Assembly: GCF_014192335.1 (NCBI RefSeq)
Contig: NZ_JACHXU010000006.1
Location: 1 to 64,000 of the forward strand
Reading direction: 5' to 3'
Length of the DNA: 64,000 nt
From: Aporhodopirellula rubra
GTDB taxonomy: Bacteria; Planctomycetota; Planctomycetia; Pirellulales; Pirellulaceae
Part shown: positions 48,347 through 56,604 of the stretch, piece after piece
How the letters are laid out: each line of letters starts with the position of its first letter
Numbering within the stretch: position 1 is the first letter of the stretch
The notes under the pieces: generated by a model
The model's database searches: none
What the model saw: the letters and a program-made list of their open reading frames with translations, nothing else
Told to the model about the DNA's origin: nothing
Translations under genes and position numbers: made by a program

Positions 48347-49254
48347 CTAAGACTCCCAAAAGTACCGGCATGCGACGCCTTATAGACAACCTTTATCTCG
48401 TCCGTCAGTTTAGCCGCGCAATTAACGAAAGCGGATTCCGCCACCCTTTTGCACGCCATGAGGTGCTTCGGATTGCACACCGGTGCACGTGCGAAGAATC
48501 GCTAAAACGAGAGCTTCTACGGGCGGCGCTGGCGAATGGCAGCCGTTCGTTTGAAGAACTCGAAATGCTCTTGACTCTTGATCGACTATGGGTCGTTTTC
48601 AATGAGATTTTCGTTGATCAGGAATATCAGATCCCTGCTACTTTTCCAAAAGCACCACGCATTTTGGACTGCGGCGCAAATGTAGGATTCGCGACGGAGT
48701 TTTTCAAAACGAAACGCCCGGACGCATCGATTATCGCATTTGAACCCACCCCAAAACTCGCCGATTCAGTTCGGGACATGGTCCAACGTCGAAACTGGGA
48801 TAGTATCTTTGTCGAAACGGCTGCGGTTTCCGATCATGAGGGGAGTGCCGAGTTCCTGTTTAGTGAACACGATCCTTTGGGAGGTTCATTGACCACCCGC
48901 AAGCAAGAGCGAGGAGATGCATCGCTTCAGAAACAAACTGTCCAGGTAAAGCGTCTAAAGGACTACCTACAAAACCATGTAGACTTGTTGAAACTTGATG
49001 TTGAAGGATCAGAGTTCGAGGTCTTGGAAGATATTAAAGATGATCTTGCAGCAGTAGACCGCATTTTCATCGAGTATCACCGCGGACCGTCGTGGACGAA
49101 TGAACGATTGGAACGGATTCTGAGCATCTTGCGACAGGCGGGAATTGACTACGTGATTGCCCCAAATCGTTCGTCGCGCGAGGCGGGGTCCTTATTTACG
49201 CAGCGAAACCTTGCGAACGCATCACTCTGTATCTACGGCAGTAGGAAGAACTGA
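48343..49254 (+). CDS. FkbM-family methyltransferase
   Basis: 303 residues; ATG 48343 overlaps the previous TGA (ATGA). SAM site ILDCGANVGFATEFFKTKRP, acidic loop IIAFEPTPKLADSV, VSDHEGSAEFLFSE and the family hallmark DLLKLDVEGSEFEVLEDI then FIEYH. Probably methylates a hydroxyl group of a sugar residue. In ABC-exported O-antigens a terminal methyl can be the signal read by the Wzt C-terminal domain, which fits its position here. Confidence 0.9.
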   Translation: MTKTPKSTGMRRLIDNLYLVRQFSRAINESGFRHPFARHEVLRIAHRCTCEESLKRELLRAALANGSRSFEELEMLLTLDRLWVVFNEIFVDQEYQIPATFPKAPRILDCGANVGFATEFFKTKRPDASIIAFEPTPKLADSVRDMVQRRNWDSIFVETAAVSDHEGSAEFLFSEHDPLGGSLTTRKQERGDASLQKQTVQVKRLKDYLQNHVDLLKLDVEGSEFEVLEDIKDDLAAVDRIFIEYHRGPSWTNERLERILSILRQAGIDYVIAPNRSSREAGSLFTQRNLANASLCIYGSRKN

Positions 49255-49327
49255 GCTGGCTCGAAGATGTATCTCCAGCCGGACCTGACTTGGAACCACT
49301 TGGCGAAATTTGCCTAAATAACCTGAC

Positions 49328-50143
49328 ATGCATATCTATTTCGATACCCAGACGCTCAATGGTTTTGTTAGTGAACTAACTAGCAGGGCAACAGATGACC
49401 GAAGCACAGCAAATATCCTTCTGGTGGGTGGCCGAAAGATAGACTTGGATGCGCATCCAAATCTTCGGGGAATTTTCAAGACTGGTGTCGGCACGGATAA
49501 TCTCCCCTTCGAAGAAGCCAAGAAACGCGGAATTGAAATCGCCCTTCCATGCGAGGCAACTCGCAGCATCATCTATCGAGAAACTGCGGATTTTGCTTGT
49601 CATCGAATCCTACAGTGTCTCTACCGAAAACTAGGCTGCTTTGAGACTTGGACAAAAGAACCTCGCAATGCGCTGCAGCGGAAAACACTCCTTGTCGTTG
49701 GCACTGGTAAGATTGGTGCGATGGTGCGAAACAAGATGGCCGCTTTTTGTAACACCATCACGTTCGATTCACTAACAAATGAGAGCGGCGAACTGCGACC
49801 GATGGTCGAGATGGCTGATTGCGTTTCTTTGCACATTCCTTTACTGGATTCCACTCACGGTTTTTTTGACTCGGAAAAACTGAGATGGATGAAAGACGGG
49901 GCGAGCTTGGTTAACACCGCACGCGGCCCAATTATCGATGAGCAGGCGTTGCTGAATGAATTACAGACTGGTCGAATTTTCGCGGCGTTGGACGTATTCT
50001 CAAACGAACCATATAACGGTCCGCTGTGCGAGCTCTCGCCGGACAAAATCTCGCTGTCACCGCACGTCGCGAGCACCTGCAGCGACTTCCTCGCAGCGAC
50101 TGCTAAAGACTTCAGGGACTTCATTGCGAAGCTCTCGGCTTGA
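49328..50143 (+). CDS. D-isomer-specific 2-hydroxyacid dehydrogenase
   Basis: 271 residues. NAD-binding LLVVGTGKIGAMVRNKMAAF, then CVSLHIPLLDSTHGFFDSEK, NTARGPIIDEQALLNELQTG, ALDVFSNEPYNGP and the catalytic His in SLSPHVAST. Shorter than the usual 310-330 residues, with a compressed N-terminal substrate domain (FKTGVGTDNLPFEEAKKRGI). May reduce or oxidise a keto- or hydroxy-acid sugar precursor or acyl donor for the glycan; substrate unknown. Confidence 0.85.
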   Translation: MHIYFDTQTLNGFVSELTSRATDDRSTANILLVGGRKIDLDAHPNLRGIFKTGVGTDNLPFEEAKKRGIEIALPCEATRSIIYRETADFACHRILQCLYRKLGCFETWTKEPRNALQRKTLLVVGTGKIGAMVRNKMAAFCNTITFDSLTNESGELRPMVEMADCVSLHIPLLDSTHGFFDSEKLRWMKDGASLVNTARGPIIDEQALLNELQTGRIFAALDVFSNEPYNGPLCELSPDKISLSPHVASTCSDFLAATAKDFRDFIAKLSA

Positions 50144-50190
50144 CGCTCAAACAACATGATCAACAAACGCGATAGGGATAGAGCCGCACG

Positions 50191-50667
50191 ATGTTTGCGT
50201 CAACGCTAGAAGATGAAATGACGATTGACTGGCTCTGTCATTCAAGTGTTTTCCAACGCTGCATCGAATGGTTGCACGCAAACTCGACGCAGTACCCCGC
50301 TGGCATCACGAAACTAGAGGGCGATCAGTTCTTTGTGAATGTACACGGGTATGAAACAAAGCACCGCACCAATTGCAGGTGGGAATCACATCGCAGAACG
50401 GTTGATCTCCAGTATTGCATCTCAGGCAGTGAGAGAATTGACTGGACAAACGAGAGATTTGACAAAGGCACCAGCGATTATGACGAGCAAAGCGACTTCG
50501 AACTGTGGAACGCTCGAGAAACGGATTTCAGTTCGTTTGAACTCACACCCAGGCGATTCGTGATTTTCTTTTCGGGTGAGCCGCATCGCCCCATGGTGTT
50601 GCACCCCGCAAGTAAATCGATTCACAAGCTCGTATTCAAAATCGACATGGAGCTCTTGGCCCAGTGA
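50191..50667 (+). CDS. YhcH/YjgK/YiaL (NanQ-like, DUF386) family protein
   Basis: 158 residues. Conserved features: GDQFFVNVHGYETK, ESHRRTVDLQYCISGSERID, SFELTPRRFVIFFSGEPHRP, ending KLVFKIDMELL. The E. coli relative YhcH/NanQ is reported to speed anomerisation of sialic acid. Its stop overlaps the GTG start of the phosphatase gene (GTGA, 50664-50667). Neighbourhood with a CMP-sugar synthetase supports a role in handling an acidic sugar anomer, which is inference. Confidence 0.82.
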   Translation: MFASTLEDEMTIDWLCHSSVFQRCIEWLHANSTQYPAGITKLEGDQFFVNVHGYETKHRTNCRWESHRRTVDLQYCISGSERIDWTNERFDKGTSDYDEQSDFELWNARETDFSSFELTPRRFVIFFSGEPHRPMVLHPASKSIHKLVFKIDMELLAQ

Positions 50668-51404
50668 ATTGGCAGGCAGAACTGAATGTTGCGACAAGGG
50701 CCGCTGAGTTAGCGGGGGCTTGTCTAATGGAACAATTCCAAGCAAACCCGCACGTCCTCAGTGAAGACGGCAAAGACATCAAGACTCTGGCGGATTTAGA
50801 AGCGGAATCGATCATCCTGTCAAAGCTGTCGGAAACTAAGCTTCCAATCATCGCGGAAGAATCCGCCTCCGATTCTCTTCAGGATAGCTTGCACTGGCTA
50901 GTTGACCCGCTCGACGGAACCATGAACTTTACCAGGGGATTCCCTGTTTTCGCTGTTTCGATTGCGTTGTGGGATGGATTGACTCCAGTCCTTGGCGTGA
51001 TTCTCGACCTAGCAACCCAAAACCTATACACAGGGATCGCTGGGCATGCTTCGTGGATGAACCAGACACCGATTCGTGTATCGAGTGTCGATTCCACCGA
51101 CCGTGCAATCTTGGCGACGGGGTTTCCATCCTTGCGAAACTACGATGAAGAAAAACTGACACAGTTTGTTGGGCACATTCAAGCATTTAAGAAGATACGC
51201 ATGATTGGCTCTGCGGCACTATCGATGGCCAACGTTGCGAAGGGAGTTTTCGACGCTTACTTCGAGGAAGACATCATGCTCTGGGACATTGCAGCGGGCG
51301 CTGCAATCGTCGACGGTGCCGGTGGACGACTATTAATTCGCCCCGGCAACCGCACGCATTCGGTGCACGCGATTGCAACGAATGGGCAATTGAATTTCGA
51401 ATAG
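50664..51404 (+). CDS. Inositol-monophosphatase-family phosphatase
   Basis: 246 residues from GTG 50664. Metal-binding motifs: LPIIAEESASD, WLVDPLDGTMNFTRGFP and LWDIAAGAAIVDGAGGRLL. Family members hydrolyse inositol phosphate, fructose 1,6-bisphosphate, PAPS or sugar phosphates. Here, between a YhcH-type protein and a CMP-sugar synthetase, dephosphorylation of a sugar phosphate intermediate is most likely. A role in recycling 3'-phosphoadenosine 5'-phosphate for the sulfotransferase at 61516 is an alternative. Confidence 0.88.
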   Translation: MNWQAELNVATRAAELAGACLMEQFQANPHVLSEDGKDIKTLADLEAESIILSKLSETKLPIIAEESASDSLQDSLHWLVDPLDGTMNFTRGFPVFAVSIALWDGLTPVLGVILDLATQNLYTGIAGHASWMNQTPIRVSSVDSTDRAILATGFPSLRNYDEEKLTQFVGHIQAFKKIRMIGSAALSMANVAKGVFDAYFEEDIMLWDIAAGAAIVDGAGGRLLIRPGNRTHSVHAIATNGQLNFE

Positions 51405-51471
51405 GCCGCTGCGAAGACTCGGCGAAAACAATGAATTCTGCCAATCGAATTGAAGGCAAGAAACTACCTAT

Positions 51472-52143
51472 ATGATTATCGCAATGATCCCCGCACGAAT
51501 GGGCAGCCAGCGTCTTGCTAAGAAGAACCTGCGGGAGTTGGGAGGTGTGCCTCTTATCTCCCGTGCGATCCGCAAGTGCGTTGCAGCGAATGTCTTCGAT
51601 GAGATATGGGTCAATTCGGAGCATCCAGACTTTGGCCAGATTGCCCAAGACGAGGGAGTTTCATTTCACCAACGTCCCGAGGCACTTGGCAACAACCAAG
51701 CTACCAGTGAGCAGTACACCGCCGAATTCCTGACCGCACATGCATGCGACTACGTCTTTCAAGTGCACAGCATCGCCCCCTTGTTGACGATTCAGGATAT
51801 CACGTTCTTTGTCAATGAAATGAACACCGGCAAGTACGACTGCCTGTTAAGCACTGAAGAGATACAGATAGAGTGCGCTTTCGAAGGCAAGCCGGTCAAC
51901 TTCACACTTGACGAAAAAACGAACTCACAAGAACTCACGCCAGTGCAAAGAGTTTCTTGGAGCATAACCGGATGGCGGCGGGACACCTACTTGGAATCAT
52001 TCAACGCGGGGCATTGTGCGACCTATTCAGGCAGGGTCGGGTTCACGCCGATAAGCCGTTTAGCCGCACATGTCATTAAGACAGAAGCTGATCTGGAGCT
52101 TGCCGAAGCCCTGCTGCCCACCCTAGAAAACAAACTGACTTAG
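51472..52143 (+). CDS. CMP-N-acetylneuraminate synthetase-like cytidylyltransferase
   Basis: 223 residues. N-terminal MIIAMIPARMGSQRLAKKNL then RELGGVPLI follows the NeuA-type pattern ARxGSxxxxxKN rather than the KdsB pattern. Other family parts: EIWVNSEHPDFGQIAQDEG, FHQRPEALGNNQATSEQ, YVFQVHSIAPLLTIQDI, ISRLAAHVIKTEADLELAE. Likely activates an acidic or amino sugar with CTP. No NeuB-type synthase or aminotransferase is in the window, so the precursor may come from elsewhere or the substrate may differ. Confidence 0.85.
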   Translation: MIIAMIPARMGSQRLAKKNLRELGGVPLISRAIRKCVAANVFDEIWVNSEHPDFGQIAQDEGVSFHQRPEALGNNQATSEQYTAEFLTAHACDYVFQVHSIAPLLTIQDITFFVNEMNTGKYDCLLSTEEIQIECAFEGKPVNFTLDEKTNSQELTPVQRVSWSITGWRRDTYLESFNAGHCATYSGRVGFTPISRLAAHVIKTEADLELAEALLPTLENKLT

Positions 52144-52200
52144 AGCCAGACGCTAGTTCCTGACCAGGCAAAGCTTGCACCTGTTCCTTTCCTGAATTCT

Positions 52201-54126
52201 ATGAGTTCGTCTATCCCCTATCGCAAGGACATCGATGGCCTTCGGGCCATCGCCGTCCTTGGTGTGATTCTATATCACTTTTTTCCAACACGGCTCACAG
52301 GAGGTTTCGTAGGCGTCGATGTCTTTTTTGTGATCTCAGGCTATCTGATCACTTCGATTCTGATTTCAGATAAGGAGAAAGATACTCTTTCGCTTCGCAC
52401 GTTTTGGGCACGGCGAATTCGAAGAATTTTCCCCGCTGCTCTGGTGGTCACCTGTGCGAGCATGGTCGCAGGTTACTTCTGGCTCGAACCCGCATCCCTG
52501 ACGTCGCTAGGAAAGCAAGTTGTAGCGGCTAGTTGCTTTGCTGCCAATTTTTTCATGTGGCGGCAAAGCGGCGATTACTGGGCGCCAGCAGCCGAAGCCG
52601 TCCCCATGCTTCACATGTGGAGCCTCGCCGTTGAAGAGCAGTTCTACCTCGTGCTCCCGCTGTTGATTTGGTTCCTCAAGCTGAAATGGATAACACGGAG
52701 CCTTTTCATCCTTTTCGTGGGGAGTCTAGGGCTTTCGGTTTACGCCAGCCTGAATCACCCGGTTGCTGCATTTTACTTAACACCGAGTAGATCCTGGGAG
52801 CTTCTGGCCGGTGCCCTAGTCGCTTGCAAGGCGACGAATTCAGCAGGACAGTTGGCTCGACTGTCCACGCCATGGGCTGGATGGCTTGGCCTCGCACTGA
52901 TTGCAGGGACGTATTTGGGACTAAACGGTCAAGTCTATTTCCCTGGACCATTGGCGGCCCTTCCTGTCATCGGAGCCTGTCTCGTAATCATCTCAGGCAT
53001 CCCGCAAACGAAAACTAACTCGCTATTGTCATGTGCGCCAATGACCTACGTCGGCAAGCTTTCGTATTCCCTGTATCTGTGGCATTGGCCCGTATTGGTT
53101 TTCGGACGCGTATGCGGTTTTGGCATTCCATTTTTGTTGTCCTTTATCCCGCTCAGTCTAATCACCTATCACCTCGTCGAGCAGTCGACCAGAAAGCGAG
53201 CGAATATTTCTACTGTACTTTCGGCTAGCCTTGCCGTATTGGTAGTGGCGACAATGATCGGGACGGGGAAACTCAACGGTCGTACCCCGGAAGGCTACGA
53301 AGCCCCTCAGCTCAGTAACTACGACTGCCAATCCACGTTCAGCGACGGAGGCATTGTTTTCAACGAAAATGCAGAACCAACCATTGTGCTGGTCGGGAAC
53401 AGCATGGCATATCAGCATGGCGATTTGCTTCGCTCTGCGTTCCCTAGTTGCCAAATGAGATTCCTGACTGTTGGAGGAACTCCGGCGAGATTTTTAGATC
53501 AAGGCGAAGATGGCACTGACCTGATCCCACCGGTCACCTGGACTCATCAAGCAAGGCTTGAGCTTGATAAGAAACGCCGTGCAATACTGGATCAAGGGGC
53601 CGATGTTGTCTTCGTGGGAGATCGATGGCTGGGGCCAAATCCTGCGATTGCAAACGCAGAAACGGAAGCCGTCTATTATGAGGAACGGCAAAGCACGGAA
53701 GCGTTCATTGAGTATCTGGCAACTCGTTCACGCTTGGTTGTGATCGCGTTGGAAACCCCAATCCTCGATGTACCTAAAGAAATGAGCATGCAACGGATTG
53801 CAGAGAACCTAATAACCAATCCGACTGAGCCTCTGCGCGAGGACCCCGATTTTGCAGCGAGATTCCCAATCGCGAAGGAGTTTCTTCGCGAGGTCGCATC
53901 GCGGTTTAAAAATGTAATCCTTTTTGATCCGTCTCAAGCCATACGTGATGGGGAAAAACTTGTATTTGTTCGCGATAACAGAATCCTGTTCTACAATAGA
54001 TCACATCTCAGTGTTGCCGCGACATTCACACTTCGCGAGGCAATAACCGAGCTCATCTCACCTTACGTAGGTAAGCTGGAAGAAATCACTCATGACGCAA
54101 TCAAGGCGCCGGTGACCGATGATTAA
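52201..54126 (+). CDS. OafA/YrhL-type O-acyltransferase with C-terminal SGNH domain
   Basis: 641 residues. Residues 1-~345 are acyltransferase-3: YRKDIDGLRAIAVLGVILYH with the family Arg/His, FVGVDVFFVISGYLIT, MWSLAVEEQFYLVLPLLIW and about ten membrane helices. From ~370 an extracytoplasmic SGNH domain: VGNSMAYQHGDLL (Ser), VFVGDRWLG and the Asp/His-type end NRSHLSVAATF. Such proteins carry acyl groups across the membrane to exported glycan. The last 8 bases overlap the next gene. Confidence 0.93.
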   Translation: MSSSIPYRKDIDGLRAIAVLGVILYHFFPTRLTGGFVGVDVFFVISGYLITSILISDKEKDTLSLRTFWARRIRRIFPAALVVTCASMVAGYFWLEPASLTSLGKQVVAASCFAANFFMWRQSGDYWAPAAEAVPMLHMWSLAVEEQFYLVLPLLIWFLKLKWITRSLFILFVGSLGLSVYASLNHPVAAFYLTPSRSWELLAGALVACKATNSAGQLARLSTPWAGWLGLALIAGTYLGLNGQVYFPGPLAALPVIGACLVIISGIPQTKTNSLLSCAPMTYVGKLSYSLYLWHWPVLVFGRVCGFGIPFLLSFIPLSLITYHLVEQSTRKRANISTVLSASLAVLVVATMIGTGKLNGRTPEGYEAPQLSNYDCQSTFSDGGIVFNENAEPTIVLVGNSMAYQHGDLLRSAFPSCQMRFLTVGGTPARFLDQGEDGTDLIPPVTWTHQARLELDKKRRAILDQGADVVFVGDRWLGPNPAIANAETEAVYYEERQSTEAFIEYLATRSRLVVIALETPILDVPKEMSMQRIAENLITNPTEPLREDPDFAARFPIAKEFLREVASRFKNVILFDPSQAIRDGEKLVFVRDNRILFYNRSHLSVAATFTLREAITELISPYVGKLEEITHDAIKAPVTDD

Positions 54127-55096
54127 AGCTGGAATAATTGGCTATGGGAAAATGGGGCGTATTCGAGCGGAGGCTTTGAAACAGTCTGGACGCGCCGAAG
54201 TAACGGAGGTGTACGACGTCCATGCGAACGCCTCGGACGTGACTTTTGTCGCATCGGCTGAACAGTTGATTCAATCCAATGATATAGATGCTGTATTTGT
54301 TTGCACTCCCAATCATTTGATCTGTCCTCTGATCATCTCATCCTTGAATGCTCGCAAGCATGTATTTGCGGAAAAGCCGCCAGGACTAAACGCGGAAGAA
54401 GTTCGGTCCATCCGCGCGGTAGAAGTCGCGTCAGGACGTGTGTTGATGTATGGGTTCAACCATCGACATCATGAAAGCATCAAACGCATGAAAGAAATCG
54501 TCGACTCCGGAGAATTGGGGCGAATTCTATGGATGAGAGGAAGGTACGGCAAAGAAGTGGATGAGTCGTTCTTCAAGGGATGGCGTGCAGATCCCAAATT
54601 GGCTGGCGGGGGAATCATGCTTGATCAAGGCATTCACATGCTTGATCTTATGTTGCACTTGGGCGGCGGTTTTGATGAAGTACACGCGGTTGTGTCTAAC
54701 CTGTTCTGGAAGATCGAAGGCATTGAAGACAATGTTTTCGCCATTTTGAAAAGCAACGAATCCGGTATCTGCGCTTCCCTGCACTCGACGATGACCCAAT
54801 GGAGATACTTGTTTTCCTTGGAAGTCTTTCTGGAGAAAGGATCGCTTATCATCAATGGGCTAAAAACGTCTTCAAACGCGTACGGTGAAGAAAAACTCTC
54901 CATCAAGCGAAACGCTTCTGATGGTCATTTCACAAGCGAAGAACACAACGTCTTCCACGTTGACACGTCTTGGAATTCTGAAATTGAACATTTCCTTGGA
55001 TGCGTGGAAACAGGCAGTGAAGTGATGTATGGAAGCTCGACCGATGCGTTAAAATTAATGCAACTGATGGACCGAATTTATGAGGCGAGCGCGTGA
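54119..55096 (+). CDS. Cytoplasmic Gfo/Idh/MocA family oxidoreductase
   Basis: 325 residues overlapping the acyltransferase gene by 8 bases. Rossmann motif IKAGIIGYGKMGRIRAEAL, then VFVCTPNHLICP, HVFAEKPPGLNAEEVRSIR, GFNHRHHESIKRMKEIV and GGGIMLDQGIHMLDLMLHLG (catalytic-type His/Asp). No signal peptide, unlike the member at 26476. Probably an NAD(P)-dependent sugar dehydrogenase in nucleotide-sugar synthesis, working with the SIS protein that follows by GTGA overlap. Confidence 0.9.
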   Translation: MIKAGIIGYGKMGRIRAEALKQSGRAEVTEVYDVHANASDVTFVASAEQLIQSNDIDAVFVCTPNHLICPLIISSLNARKHVFAEKPPGLNAEEVRSIRAVEVASGRVLMYGFNHRHHESIKRMKEIVDSGELGRILWMRGRYGKEVDESFFKGWRADPKLAGGGIMLDQGIHMLDLMLHLGGGFDEVHAVVSNLFWKIEGIEDNVFAILKSNESGICASLHSTMTQWRYLFSLEVFLEKGSLIINGLKTSSNAYGEEKLSIKRNASDGHFTSEEHNVFHVDTSWNSEIEHFLGCVETGSEVMYGSSTDALKLMQLMDRIYEASA

Positions 55097-55656
55097 TTGA
55101 TGAAGCTTGGTACAGCGACTATCTCGAACGATACCGCCGCGTGTTATTCGGAAAGGAAGTCTATACTTGCTGCCGTAAACTCTACGAAGTGGCTGTGCGG
55201 GTAAGGGACAACGGGAACAAGTTCATGGTTGCTGGCAATGGCGCCAGCGCCTCCATTGCAAGCCACGTAGCAGCCGACATGACGAAACAGGGCGGCGTCC
55301 CCGCGATCACTTTTCACGATCCCAATTTGATTACGATGCTTTCAAACGACTATGGTTTTGAGCATTGGGTTGAACAGGCAATCGAGAAGTACCATCGCCC
55401 TGGTGATGCTGTAATCCTGATTAGCTCAAGCGGTTCTTCGCCAAACATGGTCAATGCAGCTGCAATCAGCGAAAAACTGGGGCTACATGTCACCACTGCA
55501 GTTGGGTTCGACAACGAAGGACCTCTGGGACAAACTGGTGACATAAATTTCGTCGTCGACTCGAAGGCCTATAACGTCATCGAAAACGTTCATAGCATAT
55601 GGCTCACCATGGTGGTCGACATGCTTGTGGGAAATGCAGAATACTCGGTCAAATAG
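55093..55656 (+). CDS. SIS-domain sugar isomerase (GmhA-like)
   Basis: 187 residues from GTG 55093, overlapping the previous stop. SIS motifs: VAGNGASASIASHVAADMTK, LISSSGSSPNMVNAA and GFDNEGPLGQTGDINFVVDS. Closest in form to phosphoheptose isomerase GmhA, which makes D-glycero-D-manno-heptose 7-phosphate. A heptose or other ketose-aldose phosphate isomerisation is expected. The partner heptose kinase and nucleotidyltransferase are not obvious here. Confidence 0.88.
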   Translation: MIDEAWYSDYLERYRRVLFGKEVYTCCRKLYEVAVRVRDNGNKFMVAGNGASASIASHVAADMTKQGGVPAITFHDPNLITMLSNDYGFEHWVEQAIEKYHRPGDAVILISSSGSSPNMVNAAAISEKLGLHVTTAVGFDNEGPLGQTGDINFVVDSKAYNVIENVHSIWLTMVVDMLVGNAEYSVK

Positions 55657-55713
55657 CACGTCGATGTTCGTCTTTTTGCACTCGAAACCAACCCGATTAC
55701 CGGACGGCACAGA

Positions 55714-56604
55714 ATGATTGCGTGGGACGACAGTACTCCGAAGCTTCGAAAGTTGGTGTATTGGTATCGCCTCTTCCGGGCGAGAGCACAATTCTTCGAT
55801 GGCTATGCAATCGGCCGGGGTGGAAAGCGTTTCCCACGTCTATACAAAAGGGAAGGCTACCAAAGCCGGATGACCGGTCTGTACAACAAGTTTGCTGGCA
55901 AGCGTTGCTTTATCGTTTGTAATGGGCCAAGTCTTAAAGGCATGGACCTCAGCTTTCTCAAGGATGAGATAACAATTGGTTGCAACGGCATCTACAAGAA
56001 CTTTGATGAGTGGGGATTTCACACAGATTTCCTTTTGTTCGAAGATGTTGAACAGTTCGAAATACGTTCGAAAGACCTTGAGACGGTGCGCGGTCCAGTG
56101 AAGATGGCCGCGCTGTACAATTCTTATGCGATCAAAGACCGCCGCGATTGGATCTTCTTCAATTCTCCGCGGTGCAATACGCCGAAGCACTACTATTATT
56201 GGAATGGCATTTTCCCTCAGTTCTCTCATGATTTCGCGTCGATTGCGCATCTTGGCAGCACGGTCACTTACCTGATGCTGCAGCTTGCCTATTTCCTCGG
56301 GTGCACGTCCGTCTATGTGCTCGGACTGGATCACAGCTACGGTCGACTTTCCGATCTTTTTCCGCCCGGTAAAATACCTATCACCGAAGAGAATATCGAC
56401 CTAGTTAAACAGTGTCATTTCGACCCAGACTATTATCGTCTGGGCGATGTGATGGGTGTTCCGGATGTCACTCGCCAGGAAAAGGCGTACGCGTTGGCGC
56501 TCGCGGAATTTGAGGCTGATGGTCGAGAACTGATCAACTTGACTCCGGACTCATGTCTGAGTCTGTTTCCGAAAATGTCGTTGGAGCAATTGAAGTTGCA
56601 ATGA
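55714..56604 (+). CDS. DUF115 / sialyltransferase-GT42-like protein
   Basis: 296 residues. FIVCNGPSLKGMDLSFLKDE then ITIGCNGIY is the nucleotide-binding signature of DUF115 (MptE-like) proteins. Similar opening NGPSLK and central SIAHLGSTVTYLMLQLAYFL then GCTSVYVLGLDHSYG occur in GT42 sialyltransferases such as CstI, which share the fold. In a cluster with a CMP-sugar synthetase a CMP-sugar transferase role is attractive but unproven; a pterin-related role seems unlikely in this context. ATGA overlap with the next gene. Confidence 0.75.
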   Translation: MIAWDDSTPKLRKLVYWYRLFRARAQFFDGYAIGRGGKRFPRLYKREGYQSRMTGLYNKFAGKRCFIVCNGPSLKGMDLSFLKDEITIGCNGIYKNFDEWGFHTDFLLFEDVEQFEIRSKDLETVRGPVKMAALYNSYAIKDRRDWIFFNSPRCNTPKHYYYWNGIFPQFSHDFASIAHLGSTVTYLMLQLAYFLGCTSVYVLGLDHSYGRLSDLFPPGKIPITEENIDLVKQCHFDPDYYRLGDVMGVPDVTRQEKAYALALAEFEADGRELINLTPDSCLSLFPKMSLEQLKLQ

